Assembly (NCBI RefSeq): GCF_001657485.1
Contig: NZ_LXFU01000053.1
Location: 210,265-274,264, forward strand
DNA length: 64,000 nucleotides
Origin: Rhizobium sp. WYCCWR10014
GTDB taxonomy: Bacteria; Pseudomonadota; Alphaproteobacteria; Rhizobiales; Rhizobiaceae
Direction: 5' to 3'
Positions 7,433 to 15,789 of the stretch are shown here, piece by piece. The first letter of the stretch is position 1. Each line of letters starts with the position of its first letter. The translations under genes and the position numbers were made by a program. The notes under the pieces are model-generated. The model worked only from the letters and a program-made list of their open reading frames with translations, was not told the DNA's origin and searched no databases.

Positions 7433-8838
7433 GAGGCCTCCATCAGGGACGCCAGGCCGGGGAAGAGATAGTTCTTGCCGGCGTTGAAATCGAAATCGGG
7501 ATTTTCCCAGGCGATCATCTTGCCCGGATTGAGCAGGCCCTTCGGATCTGTCTCCTGCTTGAAGGCGAGTTGAACCGCATCGGTGCGCTTCATGCCGCCT
7601 TCTTCGAGCGTATAGCGGTGCGGGTTGAAGATCGGGCATCCATTGTCCTGGTGGATCTTGATGATCTCCTCCAGTCGCTCTTCGGTGGTATAGCGCACCA
7701 GCGGCAGGCCGGAGCACTGGATCTGGCCGTCGAATTTGATGAATTCTAGGTGACCCGGCACTTCGTCACCGAAAATTTCGACCATCTTCCGGACTTTGGC
7801 GACATGATCCGGTCCGGGATATTGCACCTGCAGATAGGTGAAGCTCGGGTCGACCTTGAGGGCACGCAATGTCGTGTGGTTCCAGGCAAGCTCATAGGCA
7901 TGCGGGATGCCGCGCATGCTTTCCACCTTGTCGGAGCGGAACATGATCTCGCCCTTCTGCGCCGCCGTGAAGGCGAGAAAGGCATCCATGGAGTGCGGCG
8001 CGATCATCAGCACGACGATCGACTGGCCCTGACGGATGTAGGGCTTGTGGCGGGTGAAATAATCGAAAGGAATGGGAGCGGCGATCGGCGCGATCTCCTT
8101 GACGAGGATACCGTTGCATTTCGCCAGCGCGTCGGAGAAGCGCACCGCTTCCATGAAGTCGTCATAGCCCACGAGCACATCGACCCAGTCATAGGCAGGT
8201 GCAAGCGGCATCTCGATCTCGGTGATGATGCCGTTCGTGCCATAGGCGTGGCTCACCTTCTGGAGATCCCAGCCGGTGAGATCGAGGACACGCGGCTCGG
8301 CTTCCATGGTGACGACGCGCAGGCGCAGGATATTGCCGAGGTCGCGCAAGCCGCCCCAGGTGATCGAGCCGACGCCACCGGAACCGCCAGCGATGAAACC
8401 GCCGACCGTCGCCGTCTGGGCGGTGGAGGGGTGGAAGCGCAGCTCCTGACCGGAATGGGCCTTGGTCTGCTTGTCGAGCTGGGCAAGCACGATGCCCGGC
8501 TCGCAGATGACGCGGCCAGGATGGATCTCCTTGATCTTGTCCATGGCGGCAAGATTGAGAACGATGCCGCCGGAAAGCGGCATGGCCTGGCCGTAATTGC
8601 CGGTGCCGGCGCCACGCGGCGTGACCGGTACGCCATGGGCATAGGCGACCTTCAGCGTCCGGATGACCTCTTCCTCGGTCTTCGGCGTGACGACGAGATC
8701 GGCCGTCACATTGTCGAGCTGCGCCTTCAGGATCGGCGAGTACCAATAGAAATCCCGGCTCTTCTGGCGAACCAGCGCCGGATTGTCCTCGACGGCGATG
8801 CCCTCGAGTTCCTTTTTGATCTTCTGATAATCGGCCAT
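7429..8838 (-). CDS. FAD-binding oxidase/dehydrogenase (GlcD/VAO superfamily)
   Basis: 469 residues from ATG 8838, chosen because GTTGGAG lies just before it; a longer start at 8868 would sit inside the upstream gene. The PP-loop FAD-binding domain covers about residues 45-220: VVTPKTEEEVIRTLK, PVTPRGAGTGNYGQAMPLSG (PCMH pyrophosphate site) and TVGGFIAGGSGGVGSITWG. The C-terminus has the FAD-oxidase cap and ends with DPKGLLNPGKMI, the motif typical of D-lactate/glycolate and vanillyl-alcohol oxidase relatives. There is no Fe-S CCG domain. It oxidises a hydroxy or amine carbon using FAD. In this operon, after a deaminase-like enzyme, a ring or hydroxy-acid intermediate is the likely substrate. 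Confidence 0.85.
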   Translation of the reverse strand: MADYQKIKKELEGIAVEDNPALVRQKSRDFYWYSPILKAQLDNVTADLVVTPKTEEEVIRTLKVAYAHGVPVTPRGAGTGNYGQAMPLSGGIVLNLAAMDKIKEIHPGRVICEPGIVLAQLDKQTKAHSGQELRFHPSTAQTATVGGFIAGGSGGVGSITWGGLRDLGNILRLRVVTMEAEPRVLDLTGWDLQKVSHAYGTNGIITEIEMPLAPAYDWVDVLVGYDDFMEAVRFSDALAKCNGILVKEIAPIAAPIPFDYFTRHKPYIRQGQSIVVLMIAPHSMDAFLAFTAAQKGEIMFRSDKVESMRGIPHAYELAWNHTTLRALKVDPSFTYLQVQYPGPDHVAKVRKMVEIFGDEVPGHLEFIKFDGQIQCSGLPLVRYTTEERLEEIIKIHQDNGCPIFNPHRYTLEEGGMKRTDAVQLAFKQETDPKGLLNPGKMIAWENPDFDFNAGKNYLFPGLASLMEAS

Positions 8839-8839
8839 G

Positions 8840-10153
8840 TCAGGCTCCAACGACGTTATCGAGTTCACGGTAATCCGGCAGGCTGCGGTCGATCACCTTG
8901 CCGCGGCGAAGCACGACGCGGTCAGCCTGCGGACGGGACAGGAATTCACTCCAGCGCCGCGCGCTGAAGAGCACGAGATCGGCCGGATCGCCAGCGGCGA
9001 TGCGGCCCTTGTCCGGCCGTCCGACGATGGCGGCAGGCGAGGTGGTAACGACACGGGCGGCGGTATCTAGCGGATGGTCGAGATGCAGAATCCGCACGGC
9101 CTCACGGAAGACCTCCACTGGATCGAGATCACCATAAGCGTAGAAGGGGTCACGGGTATTGTCGGATGCGACCGCGGTCGCGACGCCGGCGGCGGCTAGC
9201 TCCTTGAACAGGGTGACGCCGCGCCAGCGCGGGGTGCGGCCGGGATAGCGGTCCTGCAGATACATGTTGCACATCGGCAGTGAGATGACCGCGATGCCTG
9301 ACTTGGCGACCAACGCGACGGTGCGTGTGGCGGTGTCTTCGTCCTGGCGGGCGAGCGAGCAGCAATGGCCGGCGGTCACTTTGCCCTCGAACCCGTTGCG
9401 CAGCACGGCCTCGGCGATTGCTTTCAGCGTCTCGGCGCCGCGATCATCCGTCTCGTCCACATGCAGATCGACATCCAGGCCATGCTCCGCGGCAGTCCTG
9501 AAGAGCGTGTCGAGCTGCCAGACGAGCTCCGGCCCCATGCGGGTAACGCCGCCAAGCAGGCCGCCGCTCTGTCTGACCGTTGTGACGAGATCGGCAAAGA
9601 AGGTGCTGTCTGCCATGGCATCCAGCGGGAAGAGGGCGACCGCCTGCAGTGCAATCCTGTCTTTCCAGGCATCCCGGATTTCGGCAAAGACCTCGAAGGA
9701 TATGCGATGCTGGGGCGCAAGCGAATCCAGATGCGTGCGGATCAGGCTGGTGCCATGGGCATAGGCAGAGCGGAGCGAGAATTCCATGCGCCGTTTGACG
9801 TCTACCGCCGACCAGTTGGCCTCTCGGTCGGCCCTGACGGCATCGAGCGCGCCCATGAAGCTGCCGTCGGGATTGGCCTGGCGCGGCCAGATATGGCCTT
9901 TGTCGAGATGAGTATGGATATCGGCAAAACACGGCCAGACCATGCCGTCCTTGAGATCGATCCTGGCATAATCGGCGGGTGCGGCGCCGGCCGGCCGGAT
10001 GGCTGCAATCATGCCGTCGCTGATGACGATATCGACCGTGGCCAGCCCTTCCGTGACCGGCACGTCGACAGGCTCGACGGTGACGGCGGGCACTGTCGCA
10101 TTGCTCAGCACGAAGCGGGCCGCATTTGGCGGGGATATGAAGGGATAGGTCAT
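8840..10153 (-). CDS. Cytosine-deaminase-like amidohydrolase
   Basis: 437 residues, the CodA/isocytosine-deaminase branch of the amidohydrolase superfamily. Landmarks: CFADIHTHLDKGH near residues 75-87 (first metal pair HxH and the LDK typical of CodA), DLHVDETDD (third His and Glu), TAGHCCSL (active-site His) and ASDNTRDPFYAYGD (metal Asp). Such enzymes hydrolytically deaminate cytosine, isocytosine, creatinine or related cyclic amidines in the cytosol. It overlaps the permease stop as ATGA and is followed one base after its stop by the oxidase, so it belongs to the transporter operon. The imported compound is therefore probably its substrate or a near precursor. Confidence 0.88.
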   Translation of the reverse strand: MTYPFISPPNAARFVLSNATVPAVTVEPVDVPVTEGLATVDIVISDGMIAAIRPAGAAPADYARIDLKDGMVWPCFADIHTHLDKGHIWPRQANPDGSFMGALDAVRADREANWSAVDVKRRMEFSLRSAYAHGTSLIRTHLDSLAPQHRISFEVFAEIRDAWKDRIALQAVALFPLDAMADSTFFADLVTTVRQSGGLLGGVTRMGPELVWQLDTLFRTAAEHGLDVDLHVDETDDRGAETLKAIAEAVLRNGFEGKVTAGHCCSLARQDEDTATRTVALVAKSGIAVISLPMCNMYLQDRYPGRTPRWRGVTLFKELAAAGVATAVASDNTRDPFYAYGDLDPVEVFREAVRILHLDHPLDTAARVVTTSPAAIVGRPDKGRIAAGDPADLVLFSARRWSEFLSRPQADRVVLRRGKVIDRSLPDYRELDNVVGA

Positions 10154-10992
10154 CAGTTTTCCCGTTTGATGCTGCTCTCATGCCAGCGGTGGAGGCTCAG
10201 CCAGGCAATGAGGGTAGTGAGGCCGAAGATCGCTACGCCAAGCATGGAGAGCATCAAGAGGGCCGCAAAGAGCCGCGGGATGTTCATCCGGTACTGCGCT
10301 TCCAGCAGGCGGAAGGCAAGGCCGGAGCCGGCACCGGCCGAGCCTGCAGCAAATTCAGCGACGACGGCGGCGATCAGCGCAAGCCCGCCGCCGATGCGAA
10401 GACCGGTCATGAAATAGGGCTGGGCGGCCGGGATCTTCAGATGGATCAGCGTCTGCCAGCGCGAGGCGCCATAGAGCTCGAAGAGGTTGATGAGATTATG
10501 ATCGACGCTCTTCAGCCCCTGCACCATGTTCGACAGGATCGGGAAGAATGCGACGAGGAAGGCGCAGATCAGCAGCGCGACCTGCGTCGATGGCGCGTAG
10601 ATCAGGATCAGCGGCGAGATCGCCACGATCGGCGTTACCTGCAGGATGACGGCAAGGGGATAGAAGGCAAGCTCGACCCAGCGCGACTGCACGAGAAAGA
10701 TCGCAAAGCCGACGCCGCCGACAAGCGCCAGCATGAGCGACATGAAGGTGATCTTGGTGGTGACCCAGAGGGCAGGGGCAAGCGTACCCCAATCCGTCAC
10801 GAAGGCGTTTGCCACAGCGGCCGGTCCTGGCAGGATATAGGGCGGCACGCCGGACAGTTTCACATAGGCGTACCAGACGAGGATCAACAGCGCGATGACG
10901 AGGAAGGGGATGGCGATGCGCAGCGCAAGATCGCGGCGCCTTGCGCTTGCGGTACCCTTAACGAGCGGCGATTTGTCTGTTTCGTCACTCAT
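10153..10992 (-). CDS. ABC transporter permease (nitrate/taurine/hydroxymethylpyrimidine type)
   Basis: 279 residues from ATG 10992, whose first bases overlap the ATPase stop. Six predicted membrane segments follow the cytosolic N-terminus (first at about 26-46). The EAA-loop is present as LYGASRWQTLIHLKIPAAQPYFMTGLRIGGGLALI, which binds the ATPase. It belongs with the SsuC/TauC/ThiX permeases (BPD_transp_1). Partners are the NMT1-type binding protein at 11890 and the ATPase at 10992. Confidence 0.9.
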   Translation of the reverse strand: MSDETDKSPLVKGTASARRRDLALRIAIPFLVIALLILVWYAYVKLSGVPPYILPGPAAVANAFVTDWGTLAPALWVTTKITFMSLMLALVGGVGFAIFLVQSRWVELAFYPLAVILQVTPIVAISPLILIYAPSTQVALLICAFLVAFFPILSNMVQGLKSVDHNLINLFELYGASRWQTLIHLKIPAAQPYFMTGLRIGGGLALIAAVVAEFAAGSAGAGSGLAFRLLEAQYRMNIPRLFAALLMLSMLGVAIFGLTTLIAWLSLHRWHESSIKREN

Positions 10993-11831
10993 CAATGATC
11001 CCCTGCCGAATTGATCGCCCCGATCAGCGAATGCGATACCGTTTCGCAGGCCTTGCGGTATTCTTCCGAGGTCCGGTAGTGCGCGTCGCGTTCGAGGCTG
11101 GTGATCAACGGGACGTCGGCATGCACGCGCCCGGGCCTTGCCTTCATCACGACGATGCGGTTCGAGAGATAGGCGGACTCGAAGACCGAATGCGTCACGA
11201 AAATCACCGTAATGCCGGTCGCCTTCCACAGCCGCAGCACGTCATCGTTGAGCTTCTGGCGGGTGATCTCATCGAGCGCAGCGAAAGGCTCGTCCATCAG
11301 CAGCAGCTTCGGCTTCGTCACCAGCGCACGGGCGATCGAGACGCGCATCTTCATGCCGCCGGATAGTTCGCGTGGATAGGCCTTGGCAAAATCCTGAAGG
11401 CCGACGGTGGTCAGTACTTCCATGATCTGATCATGCGCGGCTGTCTTCGAAACGCCCCTCAACCTCAGCGGCAGATGGACATTGTCGAACACGTTCTTCC
11501 AGGGCATCAACGTCGGCTCCTGGAAGACAAAGCCGATATCGCCCTCCGGCAGGCCCTTCGAATTGATGCGCGAACTCGGCCAGTCGATCGTTCCAGAGGT
11601 GACATCGCCGAGACCGGCGATGATGCGCAGCGCCGTCGACTTGCCGCAGCCGGAAGGGCCGAGCAGGCTGACGAACTCGCCGCTTTCCACCGTGAGCGCC
11701 ATGTTCGAAAGGGCGACAGTGCCGCTGGAAAAGACCTTCGAGACCGACTGCATGATAACAAGCGGCCGCTTGCGCGTCTCTTTCGGGGATACCGCCTGGG
11801 CTTCTGCTGGGAGCATTGCTGTCTCGTTCAT
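10992..11831 (-). CDS. ABC transporter ATPase (SsuB/TauB/ThiZ type)
   Basis: 279 residues from ATG 11831; a TTG at 11861 is possible but less likely. Walker A GPSGCGKST, Q-loop FVFQEPTLMPWKNV, signature LSGGMKMRVSIARAL, Walker B LLLMDEPFAALD and the switch His in VIFVTHSVFESAYL are all present. The QEPTLMPW Q-loop is characteristic of nitrate/sulfonate/pyrimidine importers. It powers the adjacent permease. The stop overlaps the permease start (ATGA). Confidence 0.92.
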   Translation of the reverse strand: MNETAMLPAEAQAVSPKETRKRPLVIMQSVSKVFSSGTVALSNMALTVESGEFVSLLGPSGCGKSTALRIIAGLGDVTSGTIDWPSSRINSKGLPEGDIGFVFQEPTLMPWKNVFDNVHLPLRLRGVSKTAAHDQIMEVLTTVGLQDFAKAYPRELSGGMKMRVSIARALVTKPKLLLMDEPFAALDEITRQKLNDDVLRLWKATGITVIFVTHSVFESAYLSNRIVVMKARPGRVHADVPLITSLERDAHYRTSEEYRKACETVSHSLIGAINSAGDH

Positions 11832-11889
11832 GCGGGAGGATACGGCCCGCCACGTCCTCAATGGCGGACCAGGAGAGCCGTCGGTCGGC

Positions 11890-12906
11890 CTACTTCTTCA
11901 ATGCCATTCCGGCGCCCTTGCAGACGAACTTCGTCGTGAAGGCCTTGGTGTAATCGGTATCGGCCTTGAACACCCTGATGGCGGTCATCTCGTCGAAGAA
12001 CTTCTTGTAATGGGCGTCGGTGATGCAGCCGATGCCCTTGTCGAGGCTGTCACCGGATTCGATGATGCCGTATTCCTTCATCTTGGTGATCGAATAAGCG
12101 ATCTGGCCGTCCGTTATCTCAGGATTGTCCTTCTTGATCAGCGCGTTCGCCTTGGCGTTGTCGCCGTAAAGGTAGTTGTACCAGCCCTCGATCGAAGCAT
12201 CGACGAAGCGCTGCACGACGTCGGACTTGCCGTCGATCATTGCCTGCGTCGTCGTGATCATCGTCGAATAGGGCGAGTAGCCGTTATCGGCGAGCAGGAA
12301 GACCTTCGGCTCGAAGCCTGCCTGCTTCTGGATCTCGTAGGGTTCGGATGTCAGGTAGCCCTGCTGGGCAGACTCCTTGTCTGCGAGGAAGGGCGCAGGA
12401 CTGAAGTTATAGGGCTTGTACTGCTCGTCCTTGAAGCCTTTGAAATTAGCCTTCATCCATTCGAAATAGGTGAGATAGCCGTCCTTGCTGAGGAACAGCG
12501 TTTTCAGCTTGGCGAGATCCTCGAACTTGTCGACGCCATTGTCCGGATGGGCGATCAGCACCTGCGGATCCTTTTGGAAGATCGCGGCGACATCGACCAG
12601 CGGAATGCCCTGCTCGACGGCGGATATTTCGCCCTGCGGGCCGCCCATGTAGAAATCGAGCTTGCCGGAGATCAAGAGCGCGCTGTTTGCAGCATTCGGG
12701 CCGCCCTGGACGATTGTGACGTCGAGGCCGTATTTTGCATAGGTGCCGTCGGCGACGGCTTGGTAGAAGCCGCCATGTTCCGCCTGGGCAAGCCAGTTCG
12801 TCCCGTAGCTCACCTTGTCGAGGGCAAGCGCCGGCGAGGCGGCGGCAAGCATCGAGGCGAAGCCGAGGCAGCTCAGGAATTGCGTCTTCATCAGTGCTTT
12901 CAACAT
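11890..12906 (-). CDS. NMT1/THI5-type ABC substrate-binding protein
   Basis: 338 residues from ATG 12906, with AAAAAGGGGAAC 8 bases upstream. The signal peptide ends near ALALD (about residue 29). The mature part begins VSYGTNWLAQAEHGGFYQAVADGTYAKYGLDVTIVQGG, the classical NMT1/ThiY pattern, followed by a small-molecule pocket (GKLDFYMGGPQGEISAVEQGI, KDPQVLIAHPD). Relatives bind hydroxymethylpyrimidine precursors, nitriles or other N-compounds. It is first in a six-gene operon with the ATPase, permease, deaminase-like enzyme, FAD oxidase and NAD(P)H oxidoreductase. A LysR gene is divergent across a promoter region with two dyads. Confidence 0.88.
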   Translation of the reverse strand: MLKALMKTQFLSCLGFASMLAAASPALALDKVSYGTNWLAQAEHGGFYQAVADGTYAKYGLDVTIVQGGPNAANSALLISGKLDFYMGGPQGEISAVEQGIPLVDVAAIFQKDPQVLIAHPDNGVDKFEDLAKLKTLFLSKDGYLTYFEWMKANFKGFKDEQYKPYNFSPAPFLADKESAQQGYLTSEPYEIQKQAGFEPKVFLLADNGYSPYSTMITTTQAMIDGKSDVVQRFVDASIEGWYNYLYGDNAKANALIKKDNPEITDGQIAYSITKMKEYGIIESGDSLDKGIGCITDAHYKKFFDEMTAIRVFKADTDYTKAFTTKFVCKGAGMALKK

Positions 12907-12992
12907 GGTCGGCAGTTCCCCTTTTTGGCCGAGGGACGCCTTGCTCGGCTCCCTTTTAAGGGAATTTGAGCCATTGCCATGCGCTTTGAAAA

Positions 12993-13018
12993 GCATCAAA
13001 ATTCGTGCGCATTGATGC
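12993..13018. promoter_or_regulatory. Dyad in the LysR/transporter divergent promoter region
   Basis: Perfect 7-bp arms GCATCAA (12993-12999) and TTGATGC (13012-13018) flank a 12-base centre. It lies between the divergent LysR gene and the NMT1-type transporter operon, about 75 bases from the LysR start, the usual place for a LysR recognition site. Confidence 0.55.
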
Positions 13019-13050
13019 CTTTTCGGCATCTCTGGGAAAGCTGAAGATAA

Positions 13051-13072
13051 TTTGTGCGTCCTGCGCAAAATT
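13051..13072. promoter_or_regulatory. Second imperfect dyad near the LysR start
   Basis: ATTTGTGCG and TGCGCAAAAT form an imperfect inverted repeat around TCC, ending 17 bases before the LysR ATG. A LysR-type activation site or its own promoter is plausible. Confidence 0.4.
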
Positions 13073-13089
13073 TATGCATTGGAGAGATC

Positions 13090-14079
13090 ATGTTGCACTC
13101 CAGACGCCTTCTTTACATCAACGAGATCGCCCGTTGCGGTTCGATCCGCAAGGCGGCCGCGCGCCTCAATGTTGCGTCATCGGCGGTCAACAGGCAGATT
13201 TTGGCGCTGGAGGAGGAGATCGGAGCGCCGCTTTTCGAGCGGCTGCCGCGTGGCTTGCGGCTGACAGCTGCCGGCGAACTCTGCATCGAGCATATTCGCG
13301 ACGTGCTGAAGAATTACGAGCGCCTGGAGGGGCGCATCCGCAGCCTCAAGATGCAGCAGGCGGGGAAGGTGCGCATGGTGACGACCGTTGGGCTTGCCGC
13401 CGGGCCGCTGCCCGAAATCATCGCGCGTTTTCTTTCAGAACATCCGCGCGTCTTCGTCCAGCTGCGCAACGACACCGGCGGCACGACGGCCAGCCCCGTT
13501 GTATCCGGCGAAGTGGATATCGGTCTCGGATTCAACATCCCCGCCACGCCCGGCATCCGCACGCTCGGAAATTTCGACATCCCGATCGGTGTCGTGCTGC
13601 CACCGGGGCATCACCTGATCGGTCCCGGACCGATCAACCTCGCCGATGTCACCCAGGAAAAACTGGTTCTGGCGCAGCCGGGCACCAGTCTGCGCGAGGT
13701 GATCAATCTTGCTTTTGCGCGCCTGCCCATCTCGGTCGAGCCGGTGCTGGAAACCAACGCATCGGAGATGCTGAAACAGCTCGTCAAATGCGGCACGGGG
13801 CTGACGCTGCTCAATCCGCTTGACGTCATCACCGAATGCCGGCGCGGTGAACTTGTCTTCCGGCCGATCGCCGAGCCGCATGCGCGTTACCAGCAGATGA
13901 AGCTGTTTGCCCGCGCCCGCGCGCCCCTCGACGCGGCCACCAGCCTTTTCGTCGAATATCTGCTCGCCGAACTGCTCGGCCTGGTGCAGGAATTGCAGGC
14001 CAAAGGCCATATCCCCCCGGATGTGAAACCGGCCGCTGAGCCTATTTCACATAGAGATTCGAAAGCGGATACGCCTTGA
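13090..14079 (+). CDS. LysR-family transcriptional regulator
   Basis: 329 residues from ATG 13090, with GGAG immediately upstream at 13081-13084. The N-terminal winged HTH is clear: RRLLYINEIARCGSIRKAAARLNVASSAVNRQILALEEEIGAPLFERLPRGLRLTAAGE covers about residues 5-63. A PBP2-like effector domain follows (about 90-300). It is divergent from the ABC/deaminase/oxidase operon and convergent with creatininase, overlapping that gene's 3-prime end by 38 bases. It therefore probably activates the flanking N-compound genes in response to the imported compound. Confidence 0.9.
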   Translation: MLHSRRLLYINEIARCGSIRKAAARLNVASSAVNRQILALEEEIGAPLFERLPRGLRLTAAGELCIEHIRDVLKNYERLEGRIRSLKMQQAGKVRMVTTVGLAAGPLPEIIARFLSEHPRVFVQLRNDTGGTTASPVVSGEVDIGLGFNIPATPGIRTLGNFDIPIGVVLPPGHHLIGPGPINLADVTQEKLVLAQPGTSLREVINLAFARLPISVEPVLETNASEMLKQLVKCGTGLTLLNPLDVITECRRGELVFRPIAEPHARYQQMKLFARARAPLDAATSLFVEYLLAELLGLVQELQAKGHIPPDVKPAAEPISHRDSKADTP

Positions 14080-14839
14080 GATCCTGCAGCAGCTCGACAA
14101 ACCCCTTGACCTGATGGCGGCAGATCGCCTCGCCCTTTTCGGCTGTGGCGATCGAGGCATCGCCGACCACGCCAAAGGGATTGAGGTCATGCGCGATCCA
14201 GGCCAGCGAATGCGGCGGCAGAGGCTGAAGAAATTTGGATTGCTCCCGCATCCCTTCGGCCTTCGAGGCGAAGTTTTGGGCCTTGTCCATGCGCACCAGT
14301 TCGGGGCGGAAGTGCAGCATCAACGACGTCTCGACATCGCCGCCGTGGATGCCGTATTTGCTCTCGTGATCGCCGACCATGCCTTCCGGATGACCGAAAC
14401 GGCCCCATTGCGTGGAGACCACCGCCATCTGATAGCGCACGCGCAGTTCGCGCGCGACGATGCTCATGATGTCGACATTGCCGCCGTGGGAATTGACGAT
14501 CACCATCTTCCGCAGCCCGGCTTCGGCAACCTTTGCGCCGATCGCCGTCCAGACGGGGATGAGCAGCTCGGCACTGAGCGACAGCGTACCGGGGCCGTAG
14601 ATGTGTTCGTTGGCCTTGCCGATCTCCTGTGTCGGAAGGACCAGGATATCCAGATCCTCCGGCCGCTGCCTCTTCAGCTCCGCCAGCATGCCGGTCGCGA
14701 TGGCGACATCCGTTGCGATCGGCAGATGCGGACCGTGCTGTTCCGTCGAGGCAATAGGCAGAACGGCAACGGTGGTCTCGGGGGAGAGGCTGGCAAAATC
14801 ATATGTATTGAGCTCGTTCCAGTAAAACGGCGTGGGCAT
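14042..14839 (-). CDS. Creatininase-family amidohydrolase
   Basis: 265 residues from ATG 14839, with AGGGGAAGA upstream; usual family length is 240-270. The creatininase metal motifs are all readable: PIASTEQHGPHLP (Glu and His), an Asp in ATDVAIATG, VNSHGGNVDI and KYGIHGGDVETSLMLHF. Family enzymes open cyclic amides: creatinine to creatine, or the formamide-type step in riboflavin/F420 biosynthesis (ArfB) and in the mycofactocin pathway (MftE). Here, next to a deaminase-like enzyme and an N-compound importer, a catabolic ring-opening role is the best guess. The gene is transcribed away from the Pao operon and overlaps the lysR 3-prime end. Confidence 0.88.
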   Translation of the reverse strand: MPTPFYWNELNTYDFASLSPETTVAVLPIASTEQHGPHLPIATDVAIATGMLAELKRQRPEDLDILVLPTQEIGKANEHIYGPGTLSLSAELLIPVWTAIGAKVAEAGLRKMVIVNSHGGNVDIMSIVARELRVRYQMAVVSTQWGRFGHPEGMVGDHESKYGIHGGDVETSLMLHFRPELVRMDKAQNFASKAEGMREQSKFLQPLPPHSLAWIAHDLNPFGVVGDASIATAEKGEAICRHQVKGFVELLQDLKAYPLSNLYVK

Positions 14840-15153
14840 GCGGTCTTCCCCTTTCGTCACCTGCTTCGATAGGCAGTAGGGAATAATGATGAGCCCGAAA
14901 AGCATCATTTTTTGCGCATGGCGCTGCTTTTTTTCGCGCGCATCGGCGCGCGTTGCTCCGCTGACTTCAGCATCCAAGCCAACTTTTGTTGAAGTTGTGG
15001 CTCGCGGCATCTTATGACCGCGGCTCGGGGAATTCATGAGCCAGATCGATAACCGTATGCAACGGAAGGGGTCTAATCAGAAGGCAGAGTTGCACTACCT
15101 CAGCAGACGGCGTTGACGCGCGCCCATGTCCAACGAGCAAGGTGGAACAGTTC
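14840..15153. other. Divergent promoter region, creatininase / paoA
   Basis: 314 bases without a gene. An AATGATG..CATCATT dyad (14885-14909), followed on the plus strand by six T, lies close to the creatininase start. A CAACTT..AAGTTG dyad lies at 14980-14997. Either could be an operator. The first shares its TGATG/CATCA half-sites, in the opposite arrangement, with the dyad at 12993-13018. No coding sequence is supported. Confidence 0.45.
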
Positions 15154-15789
15154 ATGCCAAGCCAGATACAACTGGAACTTTCCCGTCGAGATCTACTTAT
15201 CTCGTCGGCCGCAACGATTGCGGTCACCGGAGCCGTCGCGCCCGCGGCGGCACAGTCCCCAGGAAATGACATGGCCTATACATCGAAAGTTTCTTTCGCG
15301 GTTAACGGCGAGAACCGCGATCTCGAGGTCGACAATAGAACGTCGCTGCTCGACGCGCTGCGCGAGCACCTGCATCTGACCGGCACGAAAAAGGGCTGCG
15401 ACCACGGCCAATGCGGCGCATGCACCGTCATGGTCGACGGCCACCGCATCAATTCCTGCCTGACACTGGCGGTCATGCACGAAGGCGATCAAATCACCAC
15501 GATCGAGGGCCTCGGTCAGCCTGAAAACCTTCATCCGATGCAGGCGGCCTTCGTCAAGCATGACGGCTTCCAGTGCGGCTATTGCACGCCGGGACAGATC
15601 TGTTCCTCCGTGGCGGTGCTCGAGGAGATCAAGGCGAACATACCGAGCCACGTCACCGGCGATCTTACGGCTCAGGCGGCCGTCACTGCGGCCGAGATCC
15701 GCGAACGCATGAGCGGTAACATCTGTCGATGCGGCGCCTATTCCAACATTATCGATGCCATTTCGGAAGTCGCGGGGATTAAAGCATGA
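15154..15789 (+). CDS. paoA: Periplasmic aldehyde oxidoreductase, 2Fe-2S subunit (PaoA/YagT)
   Basis: 211 residues from ATG 15154, with AAGGTGG 8 bases before. It starts with a twin-arginine signal (SRRDLLISSA, Arg11-Arg12; AAA cleavage region near 31-34), as in E. coli PaoA, so the assembled complex should be exported to the periplasm. The plant-type 2Fe-2S cluster cysteines are Cys82, 87, 90 and 102 (GCDHGQCGAC...NSC). The second, helical cluster uses Cys141, 144, 191 and 193 (CGYC, CRC). It passes electrons from the molybdenum cofactor to FAD. It is first in the paoABC operon, and its stop overlaps paoB as ATGA. Confidence 0.93.
   Translation: MPSQIQLELSRRDLLISSAATIAVTGAVAPAAAQSPGNDMAYTSKVSFAVNGENRDLEVDNRTSLLDALREHLHLTGTKKGCDHGQCGACTVMVDGHRINSCLTLAVMHEGDQITTIEGLGQPENLHPMQAAFVKHDGFQCGYCTPGQICSSVAVLEEIKANIPSHVTGDLTAQAAVTAAEIRERMSGNICRCGAYSNIIDAISEVAGIKA

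Noticed and set aside
12907..13089. Thiamine-pyrophosphate or other riboswitch upstream of the NMT1-type operon
   Set aside because: The THI-box consensus is not present; the region holds protein-binding type dyads instead.
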